Shown piece by piece: positions 1 to 8,300 of a stretch of DNA of 64,000 nucleotides. The notes below the pieces were generated by a model. The model was not told where the DNA came from. It was given only the letters and a program-made list of their open reading frames with translations, and searched no databases. This DNA is from Candidatus Kuenenia stuttgartensis (GTDB lineage Bacteria; Planctomycetota; Planctomycetia; Isosphaerales; Isosphaeraceae): positions 94,237-158,236 of the forward strand of contig CAMBEP010000003.1 in assembly GCA_945865635.1 (NCBI GenBank), written 5' to 3'. Within the stretch, counting starts at the first letter, position 1. Each line of letters begins with the position of its first letter. A program made the position numbers and the translations under genes.

Positions 1-506
1 AATGTACCCGACTGCTCAATCGGGTTCTGCGTGGCAATTACCAGAAACGGAGCGGGCAACTCAAATGTTTCACTTCCAATCGTTACCCTACGCTCTTGCA
101 TGGCTTCAAGCAAGGCAGACTGAACCTTCGGCGCAGCCCTGTTGATCTCATCGGCCAGAAGCAGATTCGTAAATATCGGCCCCTTGCGAGTGTGGAATGT
201 GTTTGTACGCGGGTCAAGAATTTCACTTCCCAGAATGTCCGAAGGCAACAGGTCTACCGTGAACTGAACACGACTGAAAGAAAGATCGATAGATTTTGAA
301 AGAACCGAGACAAGCAGAGTTTTCGCAAGCCCAGGAACACCTTGCAACAAAAGATGACCACCTGTAAATAATGATATAAGAAGGCGTTCCACCACGTCTT
401 CCTGCCCCACAACGACTTCCCCCACACGTGCCCTGACAGCCTTGATAAAGTCGGTTGTGGCAGCCGGTGGAGCTGGCTTCGGAACGGTTTCAGCGTCTGT
501 ATTCAT
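1..506 (-). CDS. MoxR family AAA+ ATPase (partial, C-terminus outside window)
   Basis: N-terminal 168 residues of a MoxR-type AAA+ ATPase; the reading frame runs off the left edge of the window. Walker A is GVPGLAKT at about residues 56-63, and Walker B is LLLADEIN with D119/E120, followed by the family signature APKVQSALLEAMQE. The end of the visible part (ATQNPIEQSGT) is the sensor-1 region. MoxR ATPases act as chaperone-like partners of VWA/DUF58 proteins that are usually encoded directly downstream; those would lie left of the window. The start ATG at 504-506 follows a region with no strong Shine-Dalgarno. It is a paralog of the complete MoxR at 38221-39180. The family call is secure; the substrate is unknown. 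Confidence 0.93.
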   Translation of the reverse strand, partial: MNTDAETVPKPAPPAATTDFIKAVRARVGEVVVGQEDVVERLLISLFTGGHLLLQGVPGLAKTLLVSVLSKSIDLSFSRVQFTVDLLPSDILGSEILDPRTNTFHTRKGPIFTNLLLADEINRAAPKVQSALLEAMQERRVTIGSETFELPAPFLVIATQNPIEQSGT

Positions 507-822
507 GTGATAATCTGCTTTTTTCAGGGCAATTTCGCCGCTTTTAGATTGTGTTAGTCGTTCCTACAGCATTCTGTAATCAAATCCTGTCCTTGAGAAT
601 AATCAAGCCTGACTGCAATGCATAGAGGCTCGATTTGATCCACCCACAAATATTGACGTTTTTAAAGATTATAGATTGCATTGGAATTCGTTCAAGCAAA
701 GGTAGATCCGTCATAAACTCCATTTCGATCTGGCATCTCATTCCTTTTTTCGTTTAGACTGCTTTCTCAGGGATATTTTCCAAGACATCTTTATCGCTCA
801 CGATAACGGAGTTCATCTCACA
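507..822. other. Divergent intergenic region
   Basis: 316 bp between the divergently transcribed MoxR gene and the M13 peptidase gene. It must hold promoters for both. I see no convincing -35/-10 pair, no RNA gene and no repeat. Confidence 0.5.
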
Positions 823-2880
823 ATGCCACGACCACCTCAGCGACCTCTCCCATTTGCTCTCGCTCTTGCTGCAACCACTTCTATTGGCTTTTTAAGCCTT
901 TATGCTCAAAAGCCTTCGGTCAGATCCGGGATCGACTCTTCCGCTACCGATCCCTCAATCCGTGCTCAGGACGACCTCTTTCGACACATCAACGGCACTT
1001 GGCTGAAAAAAACCGAAATCCCTGCCGAACGCGCCAGTTATGGCTCATTTATCGCTCTGGCTGACAAAGCTGAAAGCGACCTCCGTGCCATTATCGAAGA
1101 AACGTCCCAAAAGCCCAATAACCCCCAAGGCAGTGAAGCCCAAAAAGTCGGCGACCTATTCGCAGCCTTTCTCAACGAAGAGGCCGCTGAAAAACTCGGT
1201 TTGGCCCCAATCGCCGACGATTTGGCTCTTATTGACCAAATTCAAGCCGGCACTGATCTGGCAAAAGTTCTCGGTCAACTTGCCGTGCGAGGTACGAATG
1301 GACTTTTCTCCGCCTTTGTCAACACTGATGCCAAAAACTCCACTCGCTACGTAGTTTATATCGATCAAGCTGGCATAGGTCTCCCCGACGAATCGTATTA
1401 TCGCGATGACAAGTTTCTGAAAATCCGATCCGCTTACGTTCAGCACATCGCCAACATCCTGAAACTGGCCGGCTCAATCAATCCAGAAGGCGATGCAGCC
1501 AGGGTCATGTCAGTCGAAACATTGCTGGCGAAAAGCCATTGGGACCGCGTTCGCCGCCGCGACGACACCCTCACCTACAACAAAAAAACTGCCGCCGAAC
1601 TTGCCGCAATCACTCCAGGCTTTGACTGGTCCGCATGGTCCAAAGCTGTCACTGGAAAACCTTCCAGCGAACTCGGTGATATCATCGTTCAGGAACCAAG
1701 CTTTTTTGAAGCCATGGCCAAAGCAGTCGGCGAAGTGCCTGCGGCAGACTGGCGGCTTTGGGCACGCTGGCACGTCCTGCACGATCATGCCCCTCTCCTG
1801 ACAAAAGCCTTTGTAGACGAATCCTTTAACTTCTTCGGCAAAACCCTGACTGGCACGCCCCAGCAGCGGCCACGCTGGAAACGTGGTGTGAGTGCAGTAG
1901 AATCTGCTCTCGGTGAAGCTGTCGGCAAGATTTATGTCGAAAAACACTTCCCGCCACAAGCCAAAGAGCGTATGAAAACCCTCGTGGCCAACTTGGTCGA
2001 AGCCTACCGCGAAAGCATCTCAGAGCTCGAATGGATGAGCCCGGAAACCCGCAAAAAAGCACTCGAAAAACTCTCCAAATTCACTCCAAAAATTGGCTAC
2101 CCAGACCAATGGCGCGATTATTCCAGCTTGGAAATCAAGCGCAACGACCTCGTAGGCAATATGCGCCGGGCCCATCAATTTGAATTGAATCGCAGCTTCA
2201 ATAAACTGGGCAAGCCTGTCGATAAGTCAGAATGGTTCATGACACCTCAAACCGTCAATGCCTATTACAACCCGGGTCTCAATGAAATCGTTTTCCCTGC
2301 CGCTATTCTGCAACCACCATTTTTTGACCTGAATGCCGACGATGCTGTAAATTACGGTGGTATCGGCGCTGTGATCGGTCATGAAATCGGCCACGGTTTT
2401 GATGACCAAGGTTCAAAATTCGACGGCGATGGAAACATGAATAACTGGTGGACAGACCAAGACCGTAAAGAATTTGAAGCCCGTGCCAAAATGTTGATCG
2501 ACCAGTACAACGGTTTCTCACCTGTTCAATTGCCCGATCAAAAAGTGAACGGAGCACTGACCATAGGCGAAAATATCGGTGATCTGGGTGGCCTTTCCAT
2601 CGGCTACAGAGCCTATATCCGTTCACTCAAGAGCAAGCCTTCACCGGTGATCGACGGCCTCAACGGCGCGCAACGCCTATTCATCGGCTGGGGCCAAATC
2701 TGGCGAACAAAATACCGTGATACGGAAATGATGCGACGCCTGACTGTCGATTCTCACTCTCCACCAGAATTCCGCTGCAATGGCGTCATTCGAAACCTGC
2801 CAGAATTCTATGAAGCCTTCGGTGTAAAACAAGGCGACAGACTCTGGCTGCCAAAAGAAAAACGCGTTCGGATCTGGTAA
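823..2880 (+). CDS. M13 family zinc metallopeptidase (neprilysin/PepO-like), exported
   Basis: 685 residues, normal length for bacterial M13 peptidases. A hydrophobic N-terminal segment (about residues 8-28) should be a signal peptide, so the enzyme probably acts on peptides outside the cytoplasm. The C-terminal catalytic domain carries the zinc motif HEIGH with H520/E521/H524 and the third-ligand motif GENIGD with E583. It also has the substrate-binding NAYYNP stretch and a C-terminal tail ending in RIW, like the conserved xxVW end of the family. The N-terminal part (D-DLFRHINGTWLKKTEIP) matches the start of the M13 N-domain. It is a single gene, convergent with the large gene at 3037-7053. 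The physiological substrate cannot be told from sequence. Confidence 0.95.
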   Translation: MPRPPQRPLPFALALAATTSIGFLSLYAQKPSVRSGIDSSATDPSIRAQDDLFRHINGTWLKKTEIPAERASYGSFIALADKAESDLRAIIEETSQKPNNPQGSEAQKVGDLFAAFLNEEAAEKLGLAPIADDLALIDQIQAGTDLAKVLGQLAVRGTNGLFSAFVNTDAKNSTRYVVYIDQAGIGLPDESYYRDDKFLKIRSAYVQHIANILKLAGSINPEGDAARVMSVETLLAKSHWDRVRRRDDTLTYNKKTAAELAAITPGFDWSAWSKAVTGKPSSELGDIIVQEPSFFEAMAKAVGEVPAADWRLWARWHVLHDHAPLLTKAFVDESFNFFGKTLTGTPQQRPRWKRGVSAVESALGEAVGKIYVEKHFPPQAKERMKTLVANLVEAYRESISELEWMSPETRKKALEKLSKFTPKIGYPDQWRDYSSLEIKRNDLVGNMRRAHQFELNRSFNKLGKPVDKSEWFMTPQTVNAYYNPGLNEIVFPAAILQPPFFDLNADDAVNYGGIGAVIGHEIGHGFDDQGSKFDGDGNMNNWWTDQDRKEFEARAKMLIDQYNGFSPVQLPDQKVNGALTIGENIGDLGGLSIGYRAYIRSLKSKPSPVIDGLNGAQRLFIGWGQIWRTKYRDTEMMRRLTVDSHSPPEFRCNGVIRNLPEFYEAFGVKQGDRLWLPKEKRVRIW

Positions 2881-2903
2881 AAAAGACGGTTCAATGGTTG
2901 CAA

Positions 2904-2973
2904 TCGGCCCGAAATTCTGTCATGGAATGAATCTTGAAAATGATTCCATTTACTGCATTTCAAGATCGGGCCG
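2904..2973. terminator. Inverted repeat between convergent genes, possible weak bidirectional terminator
   Basis: CGGCCCGA at 2904-2911 is matched perfectly by TCGGGCCG at 2966-2973, with a smaller TGGAAT/ATTCCA stem nested inside. It lies between the stops of two convergent genes. There is no T-run after either arm, so a Rho-independent function is uncertain. Confidence 0.3.
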
Positions 2974-3036
2974 TTTCAACGATTCGAATGTCTGATATCC
3001 AAAGCTTTAAGGGCAATCGACTCGTCAGAAAACGTC

Positions 3037-6000
3037 TCAACCTTGCCCCAGTCCTGACCATCGAACAGCCATTGATTGCAAATCTGGAACGGCTCGCGGT
3101 GAATCCACGTCAGAACCGAAATAGGCTTCCTCCACAGATCGAATAGCCATTGAAAGTTCTGTGCGTAGTGATTCGCTAAGGTTCTTGTCCCGCTCCAAAC
3201 CTCTCAGAAGTCCCAACAAAGCAAAGGGATCCGCAGGGGGCGCCTCATGTCTGACCGATGGTTTGCGACTAAAAGATCTCAATAGTTTTGGAACTGTTAT
3301 TCCAACAATGATCAAGCTGGCAACCAATCCAGCGATGGTTAGGTACTGACTGGTTCTGTCAATCTGACCGTATCTCGCTATAAGCGTGGTCAAAGCTTCA
3401 GCGCTGACCAGGTCGGCATCAACATATTTCTGATAGATAATTTTCGGGTTATCTACCTTTGACCTAGGAAATTGTATTTGAGAGGGCAAAGAGGTTAAGC
3501 CAGAGACAGCTTTGAGTGTGACTAAAGTTGTTCGTTCAGAAATGATACCAGCCAAGCTGGAATCTTCATCAAATCTTGAGACCGCCAGGCCCTGATCGTC
3601 AATCTTGTCTACATCAAACGATGGAATCGCATTAATATCAAGAATTTCGCCGACTGGTGGCATCAAACCATGGCCAGTTGTTTTGATCTCAAGAATCAAT
3701 CGACCATCGCCCGATTGACGCTCATCCAGAATTTGAGTGATTTGAACGTCCTTGAAAGGCCTTGGAGTCGACTTCTCAGAATTGCAATTCACAGCGACTG
3801 GCGGCGATTCGACTGGTAAAATGACATACCCGGAAGTGTCCATGAAATCGAGATCAAGTTTCAATGATGGAATCCGATCCACCTTCGAGCTTTTCGATTT
3901 CAATAAAAGATAGGCATAAGGTGTCGAACGCCAGCCCTTCTCAGGCGAGGGATGGCTTGTGACCTTCTCCGTCTCAAATGTGACTGAAAGCACTTCAAAA
4001 TGCTCTTGAAGTGCCTTTGATGCCGCCTCCTGAAATTTATCGCGATAGTTTTCCAGTGGTCGACCATAATTGTAATAGAAATTATTGCCTGCATTTTGAT
4101 TTTGCAAATATTTACCAAATCCACCGCTTTCGCGTTCAATTTCCCGAGTATGGCGAATATTCACATAAACCCCGAATGGCTGCGATGCATCAATCGTTGT
4201 CGGGCCATCTACCAAGGCATCAAGCTGTATTTCCTTGTTTAAATCCTTGTAGTAGTCGTAAACCTTTCGGGCCTCATAAGCCTGTGGCACATCGCCCACA
4301 ATTTCAAAACCCGCCTTGAGATATCGAAACTTCACCGCTGGCCCTATCGCACTCATCCTCGTAAAAAGCTGATTGGCAAAGCGGTTCAGGTGCATATCCG
4401 CTGCAGCACCAGGCAGTTTTCTCAAGGCTTCACGAATCAAACCCGGCTGACCAGCCTCAGCCACTGTCGTTTCCGTAATCTGAGCCGGTTCGCATGCTCC
4501 AAGACCTGCAAAAAACCACTGGTCAAACACATCGTTGGTCTGCCGATCCACGGGCAGACCGTTTGCAATGCCGACATACTGCTCGGCCGCTTGTGCAAAT
4601 AGGGCCAAGGCCTTGCGTCGTGTGGGTGTGAAGTCAGGCGAAAGTGCAATTTCCTGCTGAAAATTGTTCTCATCATGCAGCAATGCCGCCTTGGCCGCTG
4701 TCAGCGACCATTCGTCCGGATATTTCAACCGTGCTTCGTCCACCACTTTCTGGGCTGTTGAATAACCTCGAAGCACTTCGTCCTTGATATCCTTCTCACG
4801 TCGTTTGGTCTTGGCCTGATCCTGTACGGCTGGCCGACGCCACAACCCGGCAAGATTCTGACGCATCTGCTGTGCAAGCCGGGCAATCGTCTCCGGACTA
4901 AGAGTCTCGATCGGGCCGAAAACCGATGCAATCGTCTCCATCCGATAGACTTCCGCTGAGCTGTGGCAGGTCGTGAATGCCTTGGCTATCAACGACTCAT
5001 CCACCGGTCGAATCGGCAATTTCCTAAGCCGGATCAGCCAGCCTGCCAACTCTTGAAGATTGCGCTCCTGCTTCGATCGAGTCAGTGGAATGCTTTCCGC
5101 CTTTTGTTCAAAGCCAAACATGAAAATATAGGGGTTCCTCTGATTTTTGGCCTGATTCATGTCGTGGTTGGTGGTCCAGACCTTTAGAAATTCCTGAGCC
5201 AGTTCCCGACCCATCTCAGGCTCGGTCGTGGCGATTTGCTCGATATGTGGAAAAGCCTCTGAATCTCCACCAATCTTTAAGTATAGCTCAGCCAATGCTT
5301 TGTGAATATTAGGACGCATTCCCGAATCAACCCGCTCCAGCCAGCCACCCTGCGGAGCCAGCCGAACCATCTCCCGAGCCGGTACAGCTTGAGGCATGTT
5401 GGGATTCATCTGCATGTTGACTTGGGTTTCATCGTCAGAACTATAAAAAACATTGCCGTACATGTCCCTTTGAATGCGTGGCCCACCCGATCGGTCAAAC
5501 TGTTTCGTCATCTTGGCCTCAGCCAGCCAGGCTGCAGCCAGCGTTGTCAGACTCTCACGCCATTGGTCAGCACGTTCAGGGGCTGTTGCAAGCAATGCGT
5601 CAACGGCCGTTTTGAGCATCTGAATATTCCGCAGGCGTGGCTCGCTTGATCGGATCGACAATTGAAGGTTTGAACTGGCCGATTCGCCAAGGCTGGCCAG
5701 CAAGGCTGCACCGCGTTCGGGCTGGCCTCTGAATGAATCTTCAAACCACTTGCGAGTCAACGCTTTATCAACTTTTGAAACCAACGCAAGGGCCTGCTTA
5801 GTTGCTTCTTCGCGGGCTTGGCTTTGCTCAGCAGTTTTTACTTCCAGGGCCACCACACGCTGAAGTGCAGCCCAGGCCTGATTCACAAGTTCTGGTGTTC
5901 CAAACCTGTTATATTTGGCAAGTGCATGACGTGCCAAAAGGTTAAGTATGACTGGGTCAGACTTGGCCTCCGTACTCTCAACTGATGGCAGAAAGGCGCC

Positions 6001-7053
6001 AATATCAGCGGCCAGATTCGCAGCCATTAAAATCAGGGCGGCATCGCGTTTTGTCAGAACAGGTTTTGGGTCTTTCTGTTCGACAATCGCTCGTATCTGA
6101 CGGACAAGCTCTTCTGTCGCGTCCGTTTGTCGATCCACCAGAAGAACCAATCGGGCCAATGGTTCGCGATCCTCCGGTTCGACTGCCTGGGGAGTGGCCT
6201 TGGTCAAGGCGATAAAGTCGTTAGCAGTCATCAGATTCAGTTCCGCAGACCCGCCTCGCCCCTGCATCAGAGCCATGGTTTCCGGGTCGTTCATGATGAA
6301 GTTGTTGTTGTACATCATGCGCTGCATAATCATCGATGACTGCTGGCTGCTGTTATCCACCGGAATGGTCGATGCTCCAGAAGATTTGACCAAGGCGATC
6401 GCACCTGAAACGACTTGCTGGCCTGCTCCTAAAGTTTTAACGATCGTACGCCAAGCCGTCTGGCCTTCTTTGGGCGGCAGTTTTTTGAGCTGTTCGGCTA
6501 CTTTGACCCAACGGCCCAATGAGACATTGCGGCCAAGCGCGTCAAGCTCTTTCTCAAAAGGATCTTCCGAAGTTTTTTTGACGGCCACTTGATCCGTTGC
6601 AGCGGTATCCGAAACTGATGATCTCGCCTCGGCAGCTTCAACCTGTGCTAAAATCTCCGGAGGTAAATGAGCCGTTGCTGGATCTGTCGTTGCCCCTGTT
6701 TTGCGTTTCGGCTGGATCACTCCTGATTCCATGGACCAAACCCTGAGAATGGTCGAGGGCTTTCGGTCGAAAATCTGCTTTTCAATCTTGGCCAGTCGCT
6801 CGGCTGCAGGATCGGCCTTTTTTTCTTCCGGTTTGACCGTTTTATCGGTCGCATCAACGACTGGTTTTTGATCCAGTTTTGGTTCTGGCTTTTTCGGTTC
6901 AATGACCTTGGCAGGCGTTATGACAGCTGCAGATTTTATTTGTGTAAAAGGAATGGCTTGAATGGTTTGTGTCTGGGCGATTGATGCAGTTACAGAGATG
7001 ACGGAACAGACCGCGACCATCAACGTCATGAATTGTAAAAAAAGCCGGTTCAT
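3037..7053 (-). CDS. Large exported/membrane-anchored protein of unknown function
   Basis: 1338 residues, not recognised. Residues 1-27 look like a signal peptide ending near SIAQ. A Lys/Pro/Glu-rich linker follows (about 48-85). The long central part is helical, with TPR-like amphipathic repeats (many A/L/E-rich segments, W-x-x-x-L motifs). A beta-rich region sits around 1000-1200 and includes a NAGNNFYYNYGRP stretch. A single transmembrane helix (about 1237-1257, GLVASLIIVGITV) leaves roughly 80 residues on the cytoplasmic side. This is the topology of a large periplasmic receptor or scaffold. It lies 127 bp downstream of, and on the same strand as, the TPR-like protein at 7181-7891, so the two probably work together. 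Start chosen for the signal peptide. Confidence 0.85.
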   Translation of the reverse strand: MNRLFLQFMTLMVAVCSVISVTASIAQTQTIQAIPFTQIKSAAVITPAKVIEPKKPEPKLDQKPVVDATDKTVKPEEKKADPAAERLAKIEKQIFDRKPSTILRVWSMESGVIQPKRKTGATTDPATAHLPPEILAQVEAAEARSSVSDTAATDQVAVKKTSEDPFEKELDALGRNVSLGRWVKVAEQLKKLPPKEGQTAWRTIVKTLGAGQQVVSGAIALVKSSGASTIPVDNSSQQSSMIMQRMMYNNNFIMNDPETMALMQGRGGSAELNLMTANDFIALTKATPQAVEPEDREPLARLVLLVDRQTDATEELVRQIRAIVEQKDPKPVLTKRDAALILMAANLAADIGAFLPSVESTEAKSDPVILNLLARHALAKYNRFGTPELVNQAWAALQRVVALEVKTAEQSQAREEATKQALALVSKVDKALTRKWFEDSFRGQPERGAALLASLGESASSNLQLSIRSSEPRLRNIQMLKTAVDALLATAPERADQWRESLTTLAAAWLAEAKMTKQFDRSGGPRIQRDMYGNVFYSSDDETQVNMQMNPNMPQAVPAREMVRLAPQGGWLERVDSGMRPNIHKALAELYLKIGGDSEAFPHIEQIATTEPEMGRELAQEFLKVWTTNHDMNQAKNQRNPYIFMFGFEQKAESIPLTRSKQERNLQELAGWLIRLRKLPIRPVDESLIAKAFTTCHSSAEVYRMETIASVFGPIETLSPETIARLAQQMRQNLAGLWRRPAVQDQAKTKRREKDIKDEVLRGYSTAQKVVDEARLKYPDEWSLTAAKAALLHDENNFQQEIALSPDFTPTRRKALALFAQAAEQYVGIANGLPVDRQTNDVFDQWFFAGLGACEPAQITETTVAEAGQPGLIREALRKLPGAAADMHLNRFANQLFTRMSAIGPAVKFRYLKAGFEIVGDVPQAYEARKVYDYYKDLNKEIQLDALVDGPTTIDASQPFGVYVNIRHTREIERESGGFGKYLQNQNAGNNFYYNYGRPLENYRDKFQEAASKALQEHFEVLSVTFETEKVTSHPSPEKGWRSTPYAYLLLKSKSSKVDRIPSLKLDLDFMDTSGYVILPVESPPVAVNCNSEKSTPRPFKDVQITQILDERQSGDGRLILEIKTTGHGLMPPVGEILDINAIPSFDVDKIDDQGLAVSRFDEDSSLAGIISERTTLVTLKAVSGLTSLPSQIQFPRSKVDNPKIIYQKYVDADLVSAEALTTLIARYGQIDRTSQYLTIAGLVASLIIVGITVPKLLRSFSRKPSVRHEAPPADPFALLGLLRGLERDKNLSESLRTELSMAIRSVEEAYFGSDVDSPRAVPDLQSMAVRWSGLGQG

Positions 7054-7180
7054 CGGTGCCAGTCCTTGGGTGAAGTACGATCTGATAAGTATCCGAAAAC
7101 GAGTTGCTCTGGCATCTCTTTGCGAGCTGAAAATGCCAGAGACCTCAAAAAATGTTCAAAAGCTGAGGGCTGAATACGGC

Positions 7181-7891
7181 TCAGGAACCACTACCGTCAG
7201 GCGCTGGGCCTGCTGCTGCTCCACGACCGTCTTTTTTCGGATTGTTGCTTGGCTTCCGACCTTTATTTTTGCACTGGCCTGACTTGCAGTTGGAGCATGG
7301 CTTCGGGATTGGCATACCCTGAAGCTCAGAGACATCCATTCGTGCCAGCCGAATGGTGCCTTCCAAGTTGTCTCGATACGTTTTAGCAGCGTCCAGATCA
7401 CCGGATTTGTCAGCATCCTCAGCCAATTGGCGATAGGTCTGGCGGGCGTTCTCAACATCGGGCTGCCATTCGGCTTCACTCAAGCCTTCCAGACGCTTGA
7501 GCCAGGTCATGTAGAACTTGGCATTGGCCAAAGTCGACTGGGCCTCTCTCCTGACCTTGGAATCCGCCTTGGGGTCCGCTTCCAAATCAGCCAGCAGTGT
7601 ATCAAGCTCAGCGGCGGCTTCTGGCAATTGGCTTGAAAACATCTGTGCCTGGGCTTTGCCAAGGCGGATCGACTGGACCAGTCCAAGCGATTCTTTGCTG
7701 TCAACGCCAGCCAAGGCGGCGTCATAAGCCAGCAAGGCTTCTGACCAGTTCTCAGCCTCAACAGCAGCTTTGGCTCGTGTCAGTGCCACAGCGGACTGAT
7801 CCATTTTCAGAGCATTTTGGCCAGGCCCATAATGATAGGCTCCGACAACCGCAGGCAACATCAGCCAGATAGCCAGCAACCATGATCGCAT
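7181..7891 (-). CDS. Small exported TPR-like protein
   Basis: 236 residues from the ATG at 7889-7891, preceded by a G-rich stretch; the upstream ATG at 7948 would add 19 residues ahead of the signal peptide. N-terminal signal peptide (MRSWLLAIWLMLPAVVGA). A TPR-like segment follows (about 35-130: AVALTRAKAAVEAENWSEA and LLAYDAALAGVDSKES, with further helices). Near the C-terminus are four cysteines in CSNCKSGQC context, then a low-complexity K/N/G/P tail. The general shape (signal peptide, TPR, polar tail) resembles BatC-type proteins of MoxR clusters, but the match is only structural. Probably co-transcribed with the 1338-residue protein downstream. Confidence 0.8.
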   Translation of the reverse strand: MRSWLLAIWLMLPAVVGAYHYGPGQNALKMDQSAVALTRAKAAVEAENWSEALLAYDAALAGVDSKESLGLVQSIRLGKAQAQMFSSQLPEAAAELDTLLADLEADPKADSKVRREAQSTLANAKFYMTWLKRLEGLSEAEWQPDVENARQTYRQLAEDADKSGDLDAAKTYRDNLEGTIRLARMDVSELQGMPIPKPCSNCKSGQCKNKGRKPSNNPKKDGRGAAAGPAPDGSGS

Positions 7892-8300
7892 AATTAAGGC
7901 CCCCAAGTGCTCAATCTGATGAAAACGCGTATTTGTACCGCTTCTCAAAACGGCACGATTAATGTTATTCTACACACAAACATATCGTACGGACTATACG
8001 GTCTTCTTAAAATTCTGAATGATTATCGCTTCCAAGTTTCCAACCCTGTTTGGAAATATCGCAAACCGAATCTTTTTGAGCCTTTTGAAAGCAACTCGTC
8101 AAACAGATTTTCTGCCATATCCATTCGCTGTTTGTTGCGCATCCATGGAATCATAACATTTTGGCCAATCTCTGTATCAGCCCTTGAAATCACCTCGGAG
8201 ACAGAGCTATCATGTATGAGAGCTTCTGTAAACTGCCTGCCTCATGCTGTTCCTACAAAAATCCGACTCGTTACCTGAGACCAAACATGTGCATCTTCCT
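7892..8300. other. Divergent intergenic region with a small hairpin
   Basis: About 410 bp between two divergent exported-protein genes. It contains a perfect 7-bp hairpin (TTTCCAA, loop CCCTGT, TTGGAAA) at 8037-8056. I see no other identifiable element. Short open frames here are not convincing genes. Confidence 0.4.
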
